A DNA stretch of 64,000 bases from Corynebacterium sphenisci DSM 44792. Its GTDB lineage: Bacteria > Actinomycetota > Actinomycetes > Mycobacteriales > Mycobacteriaceae. Position numbers and translations under genes: made by a program. The stretch spans positions 2,418,001 to 2,482,000 of the forward strand of contig NZ_CP009248.1 of NCBI RefSeq assembly GCF_001941505.1, written 5' to 3'. The notes below the pieces were generated by a model that was not told where the DNA came from, made no database searches, and saw nothing but the letters and a program-made list of their open reading frames with translations. Positions 55,235 to 64,000 of this stretch are shown piece after piece (the stretch's first letter is position 1; each line of letters begins with the position of its first letter).

Positions 55235-57073
55235 CTACTTCTTGCCCTCGAGCTTGTCGGCGACCCGCTGCTCCAGGGCCCGGAACTGGTCCCAGACCTC
55301 CTGCGGGATCTCGCCGAGGGACTTCAGCCACTCCTCGTTGTCGGCCAGGTCGCCCTGCCACTTCTCGGCCGGGGCGCGCAGCGCCTCCTTGACGTCCTCC
55401 AGCGGGGTGTCCAGGCCGGTGAGGTCCAGATCCTCGGCGTTGGCGGTGTAGCCGACCACGGTCTCGCGGGCGTCGACCTTGCCCTCGATGCGCTCGGTGA
55501 TCCACTTCAGCACCCGGGAGTTGTCGCCGAAGCCGGGCCACAGGAAGCGGCCGTCCTCGCCGCGGCGGAACCAGTTCACCAGGAACACGGCCGGCATCTT
55601 GTCGCCGCCCTTCTTGCCCATGGCGATCCAGTGCCGCAGGTAGTCGCCCACGTTGTAGCCGATGAAGGGCAGCATCGCCATCGGGTCATGGCGCAGCGAG
55701 CCGACCTTCGCCTCCGCGGAGGCGGCGGTCTGCCCGGAGGCCAGGGTGGCGCCGATGAAGGTGGCGTGGTTCCAGTCGAAGGCCTGGGTGACCAGCGGCA
55801 CCGTGTCCGGGCGACGGCCGCCGAAGAGGATCGCGTCCACCGGCACGCCCTTGGGGTCGTTGAACTCCGGCGCGGCCACCGGGCACTGCGCGATCGGGGT
55901 GCAGTAGCGGGAGTTCGGGTGGCTGGACGGCTCATCGGAGTCCGGGGTCCAGTCGTTGCCCTTCCAGTCGATGGCGTGATCGGGCTTGTTCTCCATGCCC
56001 TCCCACCACACGTCGCCGTCGTCGGTGAGCGCGACGTTGGTGAAGATGGTGTTGCCCGGCTCCATGGTCTTCATGGCGTTCGGGTTGGAGTCGTAGTTGG
56101 TGCCCGGGGCGACGCCGAAGAAGCCGTTCTCCGGGTTCACCGCGTAGAGCCGGCCGTCCTCGCCGAACTTCAGCCAGGCGATGTCGTCGCCGACGACCTC
56201 GGCGGTCCAGCCCTCGATGGTCGGGGTGATCATCGCCAGGTTGGTCTTGCCGCAGGCGGAGGGGAAGGCGGCGCAGATGTGGTACGCCTTGCCCTCCGGG
56301 CTGGTCAGCTTGAGGATGAGCATGTGCTCGGCCATCCAGCCCTCCTCCTCGGCCATCACCGAGGCGATGCGCAGCGCGTAGCACTTCTTCGCCAGGATCG
56401 CGTTGCCGCCGTAGCCGGAGCCGAAGGAGATGATGTCCTTCGACTCGGGGAAGTGGGTGATGTACTTCTCGTCATTGCAGGGCCAGGTGGAGTCCTCCTC
56501 GCCCGGCTCCAGGGGCGCGCCCACGGAATGCAGGGCGTGCACGAACTCGCCGTCCGGGCCGATCTTGTCCAGGGCGGCCTTGCCCATCCGGGTCATGATC
56601 CGCATGGAGAGCACCACGTACTCGGAGTCGGTGAGCTGCACGCCCAGCTTCGGCTCCGGGTCGTCGATGGGGCCCATGCAGAAGGGCACCACGAACATGG
56701 TGCGGCCCTTCATGGAGCCCTCGAACAGGCCGTTGAGCTTCTCCCGCATCTCCTTCGGATCCGCCCAGTTGTTCGTCGGGCCGGCGCCCTCCGGGGTCTC
56801 CGAGCAGATGAAGGTGCGCGACTCCACGCGGGCCACGTCCGCCGGGTTGGAGCGGGCCAGGAAGGAGTTCGGCCGCTTCTCCTCGTTCAGCCGGATGAAG
56901 GTGCCCTTCTCCACCAGGTCGGTGGACAGGCGATCCCACTCCTCCTCCGAGCCGTCGCAGAACACGACCTTGTCGGGGGTGGTGAGTTCGGCGACCTCTG
57001 CGATCCAGCGCAGCAGTTCCTCGTTCTCGGTGGGGGCCTGACCCTGCAGGCCGGGGATGGCGCGTGCGGACAT
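55235..57073 (-). CDS. pckG: Phosphoenolpyruvate carboxykinase (GTP)
   Basis: A 612-residue GTP-dependent enzyme for gluconeogenesis (oxaloacetate to PEP). The P-loop with its reactive Cys is [12 protein letters not shown], and the metal and substrate motifs [32 protein letters not shown] and [19 protein letters not shown] are intact. Length equals the actinobacterial standard (about 610). The ATG at 57073 is preceded by CAGGAGC. A TATTAA -10-like box is at 57108-57103. Order pckG, unknown genes, trmB is shared with M. tuberculosis. Confidence 0.98.
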   Translation of the reverse strand: MSARAIPGLQGQAPTENEELLRWIAEVAELTTPDKVVFCDGSEEEWDRLSTDLVEKGTFIRLNEEKRPNSFLARSNPADVARVESRTFICSETPEGAGPTNNWADPKEMREKLNGLFEGSMKGRTMFVVPFCMGPIDDPEPKLGVQLTDSEYVVLSMRIMTRMGKAALDKIGPDGEFVHALHSVGAPLEPGEEDSTWPCNDEKYITHFPESKDIISFGSGYGGNAILAKKCYALRIASVMAEEEGWMAEHMLILKLTSPEGKAYHICAAFPSACGKTNLAMITPTIEGWTAEVVGDDIAWLKFGEDGRLYAVNPENGFFGVAPGTNYDSNPNAMKTMEPGNTIFTNVALTDDGDVWWEGMENKPDHAIDWKGNDWTPDSDEPSSHPNSRYCTPIAQCPVAAPEFNDPKGVPVDAILFGGRRPDTVPLVTQAFDWNHATFIGATLASGQTAASAEAKVGSLRHDPMAMLPFIGYNVGDYLRHWIAMGKKGGDKMPAVFLVNWFRRGEDGRFLWPGFGDNSRVLKWITERIEGKVDARETVVGYTANAEDLDLTGLDTPLEDVKEALRAPAEKWQGDLADNEEWLKSLGEIPQEVWDQFRALEQRVADKLEGKK

Positions 57074-57102
57074 GGGTGCTCCTGACTTGTCGGTTTCCGG
57101 TT

Positions 57103-57108
57103 TAATAC
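57103..57108 (-). promoter_or_regulatory. Candidate -10 of pckG
   Basis: The minus strand reads TGGTATTAA (extended -10 type), 30 nt before the start codon. No -35 of note. Confidence 0.4.
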
Positions 57109-57185
57109 CAGGCTACCGACGTCAGCCCGTTCCTGCCGCCGGTCCGGGGTGAGAGGCGGGCCACACCGGCGCCACCCCCGCCGGC

Positions 57186-57572
57186 TCACCCCCGGCCGTG
57201 CGGGTCCAGCCGCCCCCAGTCCCCGGCGTCCCAGGCCCCGTGGTCCGCCGCGGCGCCCTCGCCGCCGTCGGCCGCCGGATCCGACCAGGTCCGCCAGGTG
57301 CCGTCGAAGAGCACCGTGGTGACGTGATCCACCGCCCCGTCGCCGTCCCGGTCCGCGTAGATGCTCAGGCCCCGGTCATCGGCGAGGGTCACCGAGGCCC
57401 CCGGGTCCCCGGGGTCGCCGAGATCGAACCAGGCGTCGCCGACCCGCACCACCATGCCCGCCGCCCCGGCCGCCCCCGGGTCCACCGGGGTGGCCCCGGC
57501 CAGCCCGCAGGGATCCTCCGGACCCGGCCCCGGATCCGGGTCGAGGCCCATGCCGCCGTCCATCGGGTCCAT
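57186..57572 (-). CDS. Unknown small acidic protein with D-x-D-G-D repeats
   Basis: A 128-residue protein. A Pro/Gly/Asp-rich start precedes a compact segment MVVRVGDAWFDLGDPG, ADDRGLSIYADRDGDGAVDHVTTVLFDGTWRTW. This resembles a corynebacterial DUF6802-like fold with an EF-hand-like Asp-rich loop (DRDGDGAVD). No signal peptide is seen. The ATG at 57572 overlaps the upstream gene's stop (TGATG). It is the last of three overlapping genes between pckG and trmB. The family name is from memory and unsure. Confidence 0.6.
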   Translation of the reverse strand: MDPMDGGMGLDPDPGPGPEDPCGLAGATPVDPGAAGAAGMVVRVGDAWFDLGDPGDPGASVTLADDRGLSIYADRDGDGAVDHVTTVLFDGTWRTWSDPAADGGEGAAADHGAWDAGDWGRLDPHGRG

Positions 57573-58537
57573 CAGGCCGCCCCCGTCCCGGCCCCGCCGA
57601 GGGCCGCGGCGAGCTGCCCGGCCCGCCACGCCGGGGGCGGCGCCGCCGCGGCGGCCTCCGCCAGCTCCGCGGTCCAGCGGGTGCGCAGCCGCAGCACCTG
57701 CTCCCCCGCCCAGCGGGTGCGCAGCGCCGCGGCCCGGCGCGCCCGGGTGCCGGCCACCGCGGTGGCCGCCAGCACCGCCCCGGCGGCCACCCCGGCAGCC
57801 CCGGTCACCCCCGGGTCGGCGCCGAGCGCGGCCAGCGGGGCGACCAGCAGCCGGCCCGCCCCGGTGGCGGCGCCGAGGGTGAGCAGCGCCACCGCCGCAT
57901 CCGCGGGCTGGCCCGCCCGCGGCGGCGCCGGCGCCGGCGGGCAGGCCGGGGCGGGGGCGCCGAGCTCCGCGCCGAGGGCCACCGCGGCCCGCCGGGCGGC
58001 CGCGTCGAGATCCTCGGCCCGGCGCAGCCGGGCCGGTTCCGGGGCGACCCGGGCCAGGGCCGCGGCGATCGCCTCCGGCACCCGGCGGGCCCGGGCCGCC
58101 GCCGCGCGGCGGGCCGCCTCCGCCCGCCGCACCCGCTCCAGCTCCGCCCGGCGGGCGAGCAGCCCCCGGCGCAGCTGCGCCGGGGTGGGCGCGACCGGGT
58201 CGGCGGGCGCGGCGTCGATGAGCGCCAGCTCCCCGGCCAGGTCCGGCCCGATCCCGGCCACCGGCACCTGGTCGGGGGCCGCGGCCCGCCAGGCCGCGGC
58301 CACCGCCGCATCGGGTTCCGCCGCCCCCGGCGCGCAGAGCGCCACCGCGCAGCGCCCGGTGGCCGCGGATACCGCGGCCACCAGCTCCACCGCGGCGGGC
58401 GCCGGCGGCACGGTCGCGTCCACGGCGATGAGCACGGTGGGCCGCCGGCCCGGGTCCACGTGCACCCCGGCCGCGCGCAGCGCCGCCCGGTCCGCCCAGC
58501 CGGCGGCCGGCCCGGTCAGGCTCACCCGCACGGCCAC
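57572..58537 (-). CDS. Unknown Ala/Arg-rich protein with one hydrophobic hairpin
   Basis: A 321-residue protein, over a third Ala. The first 130 residues alternate strands and helices (PTVLIAVDATVPPAPAAVEL, DQVPVAGIGPDLAGELALID) like a worn nucleotide-binding fold, but no P-loop is present. A basic coiled-coil region (RRAELERVRRAEAARRAAAA) and a membrane hairpin (LLVAPLAALGADPGVTGAAG) follow. The GTG at 58537 has GGAGGAG 5 nt upstream. It overlaps both neighbours. Not recognised. Confidence 0.6.
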   Translation of the reverse strand: MAVRVSLTGPAAGWADRAALRAAGVHVDPGRRPTVLIAVDATVPPAPAAVELVAAVSAATGRCAVALCAPGAAEPDAAVAAAWRAAAPDQVPVAGIGPDLAGELALIDAAPADPVAPTPAQLRRGLLARRAELERVRRAEAARRAAAARARRVPEAIAAALARVAPEPARLRRAEDLDAAARRAAVALGAELGAPAPACPPAPAPPRAGQPADAAVALLTLGAATGAGRLLVAPLAALGADPGVTGAAGVAAGAVLAATAVAGTRARRAAALRTRWAGEQVLRLRTRWTAELAEAAAAAPPPAWRAGQLAAALGGAGTGAA

Positions 58538-58974
58538 AGCAGCTCCTCCAGCCCGGCCCGGGAGCCCGGGTGCGCCGCGGCGATCCCGGCCAGGCCCCGG
58601 CGCAGCCGGTCCGCCCGGGCGCCGGGGTCGGCGAGCCGCCCGGCCAGCTCCGCGCGCAGCCCCGCCACGTCCGCCCCCGGCGACCGGGCGAGGAGCTCCC
58701 CGCCGCGGGCCCGGGCCGCCGGGTCGTGGCTGAGCCGCACCACCGCGTCCGCGTCCACCCGGCCCACCGGACCGGGATCGGCGAGCGCGGCGAAGCCCGC
58801 CCCGTCGAGCGCCGCGGCCAGCGCCGCCACCTCCGGCGCCGCCTCCCCGCGCACCGCCACCAGCGGCCGGGCCAGCTCCTCCAGCAGCCCGGCGACGGCC
58901 ACCGCCGCCGGGTCCGCCACATCGGCGCCGGCGAGCCAGTCCACCGCCGCCCGATGGGTGTCGTCCTCGTCCAT
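58522..58974 (-). CDS. Unknown Ala-rich helical protein
   Basis: A 150-residue, mostly helical, soluble-looking protein (HRAAVDWLAGADVADPAAVAV and later RADRLRRGLAGIAAAHPGSR). No motif or family is recognised. The ATG at 58974 has the opposite-strand trmB promoter region behind it. It is the first of the three-gene set, overlapping the next gene by 16 nt. In M. tuberculosis the same gap between trmB and pckA holds two unknown genes (Rv0209, Rv0210); whether these are related needs a search. Confidence 0.6.
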   Translation of the reverse strand: MDEDDTHRAAVDWLAGADVADPAAVAVAGLLEELARPLVAVRGEAAPEVAALAAALDGAGFAALADPGPVGRVDADAVVRLSHDPAARARGGELLARSPGADVAGLRAELAGRLADPGARADRLRRGLAGIAAAHPGSRAGLEELLWPCG

Positions 58975-59055
58975 GATCCCCCCTTCCGGCGGGCGCCCGG
59001 GGCGCCCGCGTGATCGGGCACAGTAGAACACGACCCGCCGGAGTCGGCAACGGGA

Positions 59056-59086
59056 TTGCCCGCCGGCCCGGGATCTGGTGGACAAT
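59056..59086 (+). promoter_or_regulatory. Promoter of the trmB-NYN-cmpL1 operon
   Basis: TTGCCC (59056-59061), 19-nt spacer, GACAAT (59081-59086), with TG one base before the -10. It ends 8 nt before the trmB ATG, so the transcript may be nearly leaderless. Confidence 0.5.
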
Positions 59087-59094
59087 GGGCCGCG

Positions 59095-59865
59095 ATGAGC
59101 ACCTCCGAGACCACCCCCAAGGGCGCCCTCCCCTACGGCCGCCCGCCGCAGACCGAGTTCGACGACGGACTGGACTACCCGCGCATCGGCGGGGTCAGCT
59201 TCCGCCGCGGCACCCTCACGCCCAATCAGGCGGCGCTGTGGGAGGAGCACTGGGACCGGGTGGGCCGCACCCTGTCCGACGAGGTCATCGACCCGGAGCG
59301 GTGGTTCGGCCGGCCCGGGCCGACGATCCTGGAGATCGGCTCCGGCACCGGCACCTCCACCGTGGCGATGGCCCCCCGGGAGGCCGATCACAACATCATC
59401 GCCGTGGAGCTCTACCGGCCCGGGCTGGCGAAGCTGCTCGGCGCCATGGTGCGCGGCGGCGTGGACAACATCCGGCTGGTCCGCGGCGACGGGGTGGAGG
59501 TGCTGCAGCGCATGATCGCCCCCGGTTCGCTGGCGGGGGTGCGGGTGTTCTTCCCCGACCCCTGGCCGAAGGCCCGGCACCACAAGCGCCGGATCCTGCA
59601 GTCCGGCACCCTGCGCCTCATCGCCTCCCGGCTCGCCCCCGGCGGGGTGCTGCACGCCGCCACCGACCACGCCGGCTACGCCGAGTGGATCGAGGACCTG
59701 CGCGAGGTGGAGCCCGCCCTGGAGCCGATGGACTGGCCCTGGCCGGAGTGCCCCATCCTGCTGGACCGCCCCACCACCAAATTCGAGCGCCGCGGCCTCG
59801 GCCTCGACCACGAGATCCGCGAATTCGTCTGGCGCCGCCGCGCCGGGGAGGAGCCCGCCCGATGA
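59095..59865 (+). CDS. trmB: tRNA (guanine-N7-)-methyltransferase
   Basis: A 256-residue SAM enzyme that makes m7G46 in tRNA. Motif I is [16 protein letters not shown]; the family signature [17 protein letters not shown] and the C-terminal [17 protein letters not shown] are complete. I used the ATG at 59095 (MSTSETTPK) rather than the frame start at 59056, which lies in the promoter. The stop overlaps the next ATG by 4 nt. First gene of a conserved operon ending with the mycolate flippase. Confidence 0.95.
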   Translation: MSTSETTPKGALPYGRPPQTEFDDGLDYPRIGGVSFRRGTLTPNQAALWEEHWDRVGRTLSDEVIDPERWFGRPGPTILEIGSGTGTSTVAMAPREADHNIIAVELYRPGLAKLLGAMVRGGVDNIRLVRGDGVEVLQRMIAPGSLAGVRVFFPDPWPKARHHKRRILQSGTLRLIASRLAPGGVLHAATDHAGYAEWIEDLREVEPALEPMDWPWPECPILLDRPTTKFERRGLGLDHEIREFVWRRRAGEEPAR

Positions 59866-60515
59866 ACCGGCACGCCTACGCCGCGCACCCGCAGTCGCAG
59901 CCCACCCTGCTGCTGGTCTGGGACGGCCCGAACCTGGACATGGGCCTGGGCGCCATCCTCGGCGCCCGGCCCACCGCCAGCCACCGGCCCCGCTTCGACG
60001 CGGTGGGCCGCTGGCTGATCGGCCGCACCCGCCGCCTGGCCGATGAGCGCGGGGAGGCCGTGGAACCGGAGGCCACCGTGTTCACCAACATCGCCCCCGG
60101 TGGCGGCGAGGTGGTGCGCCCCTGGGTGGAGGCGCTGCGCAACGTCGGCTTCGCGGTGTTCGCGAAACCGAAGACCGACGAGGACTCCGACGTCGACCCG
60201 GACATGATCGCGCATATCCGGCGCCGCCGCGAGGAGGGCGTGCTGCGCGGGGTGGTGGTCGCCTCCGCGGACGGGCAGAACTTCCAGCCGCTGCTGGAGA
60301 CCCTGCACGCCGAGGGGCTGCCGGTGACCGTGCTCGGCTTCCGGGAGCACGCCGCCTGGGCGGTGCAGCACGGGCAGCTGGAGTTCGTGGACCTGGAGGA
60401 CATCGAGGGGGTGTTCCGGGAGCCGCTGCCGCGCCTGGACCTGGACTCGCTGCCCGCCGAGGGCGCCTGGCTGCAGCCCTTCCGACCGCTGACCGCCCTG
60501 GTCGAGGAGCGCTGA
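59862..60515 (+). CDS. NYN-domain (PIN-like) putative RNase
   Basis: A 217-residue NYN/LabA-type protein. The early acidic motif [15 protein letters not shown], the [13 protein letters not shown] loop and [18 protein letters not shown] supply the three Asp clusters that bind metal in PIN-fold nucleases. Orthologues (Rv0207c type) sit between trmB and mmpL3 in Mycobacteriales. It is coupled to trmB by an ATGA overlap and is 3 nt before cmpL1. RNase activity is inferred from the fold; a link to mycolate transport is untested. Confidence 0.85.
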   Translation: MNRHAYAAHPQSQPTLLLVWDGPNLDMGLGAILGARPTASHRPRFDAVGRWLIGRTRRLADERGEAVEPEATVFTNIAPGGGEVVRPWVEALRNVGFAVFAKPKTDEDSDVDPDMIAHIRRRREEGVLRGVVVASADGQNFQPLLETLHAEGLPVTVLGFREHAAWAVQHGQLEFVDLEDIEGVFREPLPRLDLDSLPAEGAWLQPFRPLTALVEER

Positions 60516-60518
60516 GCC

Positions 60519-63050
60519 ATGTTCCAGCGCTGGGGTCGATTCGCCTGCCGGCACCGGGTGGCCATCCCGGTGCTCCTCATCGCCGCGATCGCGGCGCTCT
60601 ACCTGCTCGCCGGGACGAAGCTGCCGGACCGGCTGGACCAGGAGGGCTGGGACGACCCCGGCTCCGATTCCACCGCCGCCGCCCGGCTCGAGGAGGAGGT
60701 CTTCGGCCGGGACGACTCCGGGGACGTGATCGTGCTGGTCGACGCCCCCGAGGGGACCACCGTCGACGATCCGGCGCTGGGCGCGGCGGTCACCGCCCAC
60801 CTGGAGCGGGTGCGCGCCGCGCATCCGGAGGCGGTGGCGCATATCACCAGCTACTTCGAGGGCCGGGCGGCGCCGCTGGCCACGGCCGACAAGAGCACCG
60901 CCTTCGCCGCGATCGGCCTGGCCGGCACCGGCAACGAGGTGCTGTGGAACTACCGGGAGATCGAGGACGATCTGCTCGACTCCGGGGATCTGGACCTCGA
61001 GATCGCCGGGGCCACCCCCATCGCCGGGGCCCTGGACGAGGGCATGGCCGGGGACATCTCCCGCGCCGAGCTGATCGGGCTGCCGATCGTGGCGGTGCTG
61101 CTGCTCATCGTCTTCGGCGGGGTGGTCGCCGCGGCGATGCCGTTGAGCGTGGGCGTGCTGTCCATCGCCGGCTCCCTGGGCATCCTCTCCCTGCTCGCCG
61201 GGGTCACCCAGGTCAACGCCTTCGCCCAGTCCGTGGTCACCCTGCTGGGCCTGGGCCTGGCCATCGACTACGGGCTGTTCATGGTCTCCCGCTTCCGGGA
61301 GGAGCTCGCCGAGGGGGTGCCGGTGCCCGAGGCGGTGGCCAACACCACCGCCACCGCCGGCAAGACCGTGGTGTTCTCCGCGGCGATGGTGGCCGTGGCC
61401 CTGTCCGGGCTGCTGCTGTTCCCGCAGGCCTTCCTCAAATCCGTGGCCTATGGCGCGATCAGCGCCGTGGGCCTGGCCGCGCTGCTCTCCCTGGGCCTGC
61501 TGCCCGCCCTGTTCGCCCTGCTGGGCACCCGGATCGACGCGCTGTCGGTGCGCCGGGCCGGGCGCAGCCGGGAGCAGGCGATGGCCTCCTTCTGGGGCCG
61601 GGTGCCGCAGTGGGCGATGCGCCGGCCGAAGCTCAACACCATCATCATCTCCCTGGTGCTGCTGGGGCTGTCCCTGCCGCTGTTCGGGATCCGCTTCGGC
61701 GGGATCAACGAGACCTACCTGCCCCCGGCCAATGAGACCCGGGTGGCCCAGGAGCGCTTCGACGAGCTCTTCCCCACCATGCGCACCGACCCGGTGAAGC
61801 TGGTCATCCGCGATGGCGGGGACCCCCGCGCGGTGGGCGAGGTCTACCGGCGGGCCAACGAGATCCCGGGGCTCACCGGCCGCTTCCAGGTCACCCGGCC
61901 CACCACCGAGGGCGTCACCGTGCTCTCCGCCGGGCTGGAGAGCCGCGACTACGCCGCCGCGGTGGTGGACCGGCTGCGCGCCATCGACCCCCCCGGGGAG
62001 GCGGAGGTGCTGATCGGCGGCACCCCGGCGATGGAGGTGGAGTCCATCGAGGCGCTGTTCGACCGGCTGCCCGCGATGATCGGCTACATGGTGCTGGCCA
62101 CCTTCATCCTGATGGCCCTGGTCTTCGGCTCGGTGATCCTGCCCGCCAAGGCGGTGATCATGACCACCCTGGGCCTGGGCGCCACCCTGGGCGTGCTCAC
62201 CCTGCTCTTCGTCGACGGGATCGGCGCGGATGCGCTCGGCTTCACCCCGGGGCCGCTGATGAGCCCGGTGCTGGTGCTCATCATCGCGATCATCTACGGG
62301 CTGTCCACCGACTACGAGGTGTTCCTGGTCTCCCGGATGGTGGAGGACCGCCAGGCGGGGGCGGAAACCGATCACGCGGTGCGCTTCGGCACCGCGAACA
62401 CCGGCGGGATCATCACCGCCGCGGCGGCGATCATGATCGTCGTCGCCGGCGCCTTCGGCTTCTCCGACATCGTGATGATGAAGTACATCGCCTTCGGCAT
62501 GATCGCGGCGCTGCTGCTCGACGCCACCGTGATCCGGCTGCTGCTGGTGCCGGCGGTGATGAAGCTGCTGGGCCCGGACTGCTGGTGGGCCCCGGGCTGG
62601 GTGCAGCGCGCCTCGGCGATGCTCGGCCACGGCTCCGAGGTGCGCCGGCACCCCGCCCCCGGGCACCCGGCCGACGACGGGGGCGACGCCGGCGGCGCGG
62701 ACCCGGACCCGGAGGGGGTGCGGGACGCCTGGTTCCGGGATCTGCCCGCCGAGGCGGACACCCGGCTGCTGCACGCCACCCCCGCCTACCTCGGCGCCTC
62801 CGGCGCGGACGATGACGGCGACCCGGCGCGCACCGCCGCCGACGCCCGGGCCGCGGCCCGGGCCGCCGCCACGGCCGCCCCGGCGCCCCGGGAGCCGCAC
62901 CGCGGCCCGGTCCACGAGGCCGAGCTCGTCGACGAGGACGGGGACGAGCGCGGGGAGCACGGGCCCGGCTCCGGGGGGCTCAGCGTGCACGAGATCCAGC
63001 TGCGCCTGGAATGGGAGCGCCGGGGCGAGCTGGGCCGCGGGGAGGGCTGA
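60519..63050 (+). CDS. cmpL1: MmpL3/CmpL1-type trehalose monomycolate flippase
   Basis: An 843-residue RND/MMPL transporter. Twelve spans in two halves each follow an outer domain. The proton-relay Asp-Tyr pairs are visible in LLGLGLAIDYGLFMVSRFRE and IIYGLSTDYEVFLVSRMVED. A cytoplasmic acidic/Ala-rich tail of about 180 residues ends the protein. Position after trmB and the NYN gene matches M. tuberculosis mmpL3 (Rv0206c) and C. glutamicum cmpL1, which export trehalose monomycolate; this is a target of SQ109-like inhibitors. The stop overlaps the next start. Confidence 0.92.
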   Translation: MFQRWGRFACRHRVAIPVLLIAAIAALYLLAGTKLPDRLDQEGWDDPGSDSTAAARLEEEVFGRDDSGDVIVLVDAPEGTTVDDPALGAAVTAHLERVRAAHPEAVAHITSYFEGRAAPLATADKSTAFAAIGLAGTGNEVLWNYREIEDDLLDSGDLDLEIAGATPIAGALDEGMAGDISRAELIGLPIVAVLLLIVFGGVVAAAMPLSVGVLSIAGSLGILSLLAGVTQVNAFAQSVVTLLGLGLAIDYGLFMVSRFREELAEGVPVPEAVANTTATAGKTVVFSAAMVAVALSGLLLFPQAFLKSVAYGAISAVGLAALLSLGLLPALFALLGTRIDALSVRRAGRSREQAMASFWGRVPQWAMRRPKLNTIIISLVLLGLSLPLFGIRFGGINETYLPPANETRVAQERFDELFPTMRTDPVKLVIRDGGDPRAVGEVYRRANEIPGLTGRFQVTRPTTEGVTVLSAGLESRDYAAAVVDRLRAIDPPGEAEVLIGGTPAMEVESIEALFDRLPAMIGYMVLATFILMALVFGSVILPAKAVIMTTLGLGATLGVLTLLFVDGIGADALGFTPGPLMSPVLVLIIAIIYGLSTDYEVFLVSRMVEDRQAGAETDHAVRFGTANTGGIITAAAAIMIVVAGAFGFSDIVMMKYIAFGMIAALLLDATVIRLLLVPAVMKLLGPDCWWAPGWVQRASAMLGHGSEVRRHPAPGHPADDGGDAGGADPDPEGVRDAWFRDLPAEADTRLLHATPAYLGASGADDDGDPARTAADARAAARAAATAAPAPREPHRGPVHEAELVDEDGDERGEHGPGSGGLSVHEIQLRLEWERRGELGRGEG

Positions 63051-64000
63051 TGGGGGCGCGCTCCCTGTGGCGGCGCGGCAGCCGCGCCGCCGCCCACCCG
63101 GCCGCCCGGATCGCGCTGCTGGCCGTGCTCGGCCTCGCCGCGGCCTGGTTGATCTACGCCAACCGGGGCTTCATCGCCGAGGGCTGGCGCACCATGCTCA
63201 CCGCCGATCCCGGCTGGGTGGGGGTGTCGGTGGCGGCGCTGGCGCTGTCCATGTTCGCCATGGCCGAGGTGATGCGGCTGCTCTTCCGCGCCGCCGGGGT
63301 CGACGCGGCGACGGTGCGCGCCACCAACGCGCTCACCCTGGCCTCCAACGCCTGGTCGGTGTCGGTGCCCGGCGGGGTGGCCTTCTCCACCGCGCTGCAG
63401 GTGCGCCGGCAGCTGAAATGGGGCGCCTCCGCGGTGGTGGTCAGCTGGTTCGTGGTCTTCTCCGGGGCGCTGAGCTCCCTGGGCCTGGCCGCGCTGGCGG
63501 TGGCCAGCCTGTTCTTCATCGGCGGCGCCCCCGCCCCGGGCCGGCTGGTGGCCGCCCTGGCCGGGATGGCCGCGCTGACCGGGCTGCTGTGGTGGTTCTC
63601 CCGCACCACCGCCCCCCTGGAGCGGGTGGCGCTGTGGGCCCTGGCCGGGGTGAACCGGCTGCGCCGGCGGCGCCGCAACGCCGGCGCCCGCCGGGTGCGC
63701 GACACCATCGCCCAGCTCACCGAGGTCCGCCTGCCGGCCTGGCGGATGGCGGTGGTCTTCGGCTGGTCCCTGCTCAACTGGGTGGCCGACGTGGTCTGCC
63801 TCTACGCGGCGGTACGCGCCATCGGGGTCGTCGACGTCTCCGCCACCGCGGTGCTGCTCGCCTTCGTCACCGGCAAGGTCGCCGGGCTCATCCAGGCCAC
63901 CCCGGGCGGGGTCGGCCCGGTGGAGGCGGTGCTCACCACCACCCTGGTGGCCGCCGGGATGGTCGCCACCGACGCCTTCGCCGCGATCCTGGTCTACCGG
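63050..64000 (+). CDS. Lysylphosphatidylglycerol-synthase-TM-like (YbhN/UPF0104) membrane protein, truncated by window
   Basis: The first 317 residues of a polytopic protein; the frame is open to the last base. An ATG at 63050 overlaps the cmpL1 stop. Seven or so spans are visible. The family signature lies near the end (FVTGKVAGLIQATPGGVGPVEAVLTTTLVAAGM), the YbhN/LPG_synthase_TM motif. The N-terminus is basic. Homologues follow mmpL3 in related genomes and are implicated in mycolate or lipid transport, though the reaction is not established. Confidence 0.88.
   Translation, partial: MGARSLWRRGSRAAAHPAARIALLAVLGLAAAWLIYANRGFIAEGWRTMLTADPGWVGVSVAALALSMFAMAEVMRLLFRAAGVDAATVRATNALTLASNAWSVSVPGGVAFSTALQVRRQLKWGASAVVVSWFVVFSGALSSLGLAALAVASLFFIGGAPAPGRLVAALAGMAALTGLLWWFSRTTAPLERVALWALAGVNRLRRRRRNAGARRVRDTIAQLTEVRLPAWRMAVVFGWSLLNWVADVVCLYAAVRAIGVVDVSATAVLLAFVTGKVAGLIQATPGGVGPVEAVLTTTLVAAGMVATDAFAAILVYR

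Overview
The window is very GC-rich (about three quarters G+C by eye) and densely coded on both strands. Gene order and content point to the mycolic-acid-bearing Mycobacteriales, most likely a high-GC Corynebacterium. The evidence is: dnaK-grpE-dnaJ-hspR controlled by HAIR-like sites; an Fe-S oxidoreductase next to an AlaT-type aminotransferase; an arabinan/mycolate block (AftD, TmaT-like, LmcA/DUF3068, a membrane protein, a glycosyltransferase, an MtrP-like methyltransferase); and GTP-dependent PEP carboxykinase followed by trmB-NYN-MmpL3/CmpL1. Much of this matches the gene order I remember from C. glutamicum (alaT to cmpL1) and M. tuberculosis (Rv0204c-Rv0236c). No search was run.

Region 1 (1-10.2 kb): a cut-off unknown gene, a PTS_EIIC_2-type membrane protein, the heat-shock operon dnaK-grpE-dnaJ-hspR with a SigH-like promoter and three HspR-type inverted repeats, and a padR/ABC/FtsX-permease operon with its own candidate operators. 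Region 2 (10.2-22.7 kb): a membrane Fe-S (CCG-domain) oxidoreductase with a roughly 500-residue repetitive tail, behind a near-perfect GlxR (cAMP) box; alaT; a YibE/F protein; ugd; a four-gene quaternary-amine ABC importer; dcd; and a tRNA-Gly(CCC). Region 3 (22.9-29.6 kb): two tandem copies of an ABC-like ATPase plus YhgE/Pip membrane protein pair. Both ATPases carry the same unusual Walker A Lys-to-Arg change. A universal stress protein follows.

Region 4 (29.7-39.7 kb): a cell-envelope block of a DUF2613-like small protein, aftD, tmaT-like, lmcA, a large membrane protein, a glycosyltransferase and an mtrP-like methyltransferase. Region 5 (39.8-49.9 kb): acyl metabolism and accessory genes, namely fadA-fadB, a secreted SGNH/GDSL-like protein, a flavin-nucleotide-binding protein, a second acyltransferase-3 protein, a carboxymuconolactone-decarboxylase-like protein, a nitronate-monooxygenase-like protein and a choline/carnitine O-acyltransferase. 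Region 6 (49.9-52.7 kb): a short type I-E-like CRISPR array (28-nt repeats, 33-nt spacers, decaying 3' end) with no cas gene in the window, then nsrR and hmp for nitric oxide defence.

Region 7 (52.8-64 kb): two SDR-type proteins, pckG, three overlapping unknown genes, and the trmB-NYN-cmpL1-YbhN-like operon, whose last gene runs off the end. Together regions 4 and 7 hold most steps for building the arabinan and lipoglycan envelope and exporting trehalose mycolates (acetylation by TmaT, methyltransferase-dependent transport by MtrP, flipping by CmpL1). Convergent neighbours often overlap at their 3' ends, and several genes appear to be leaderless.
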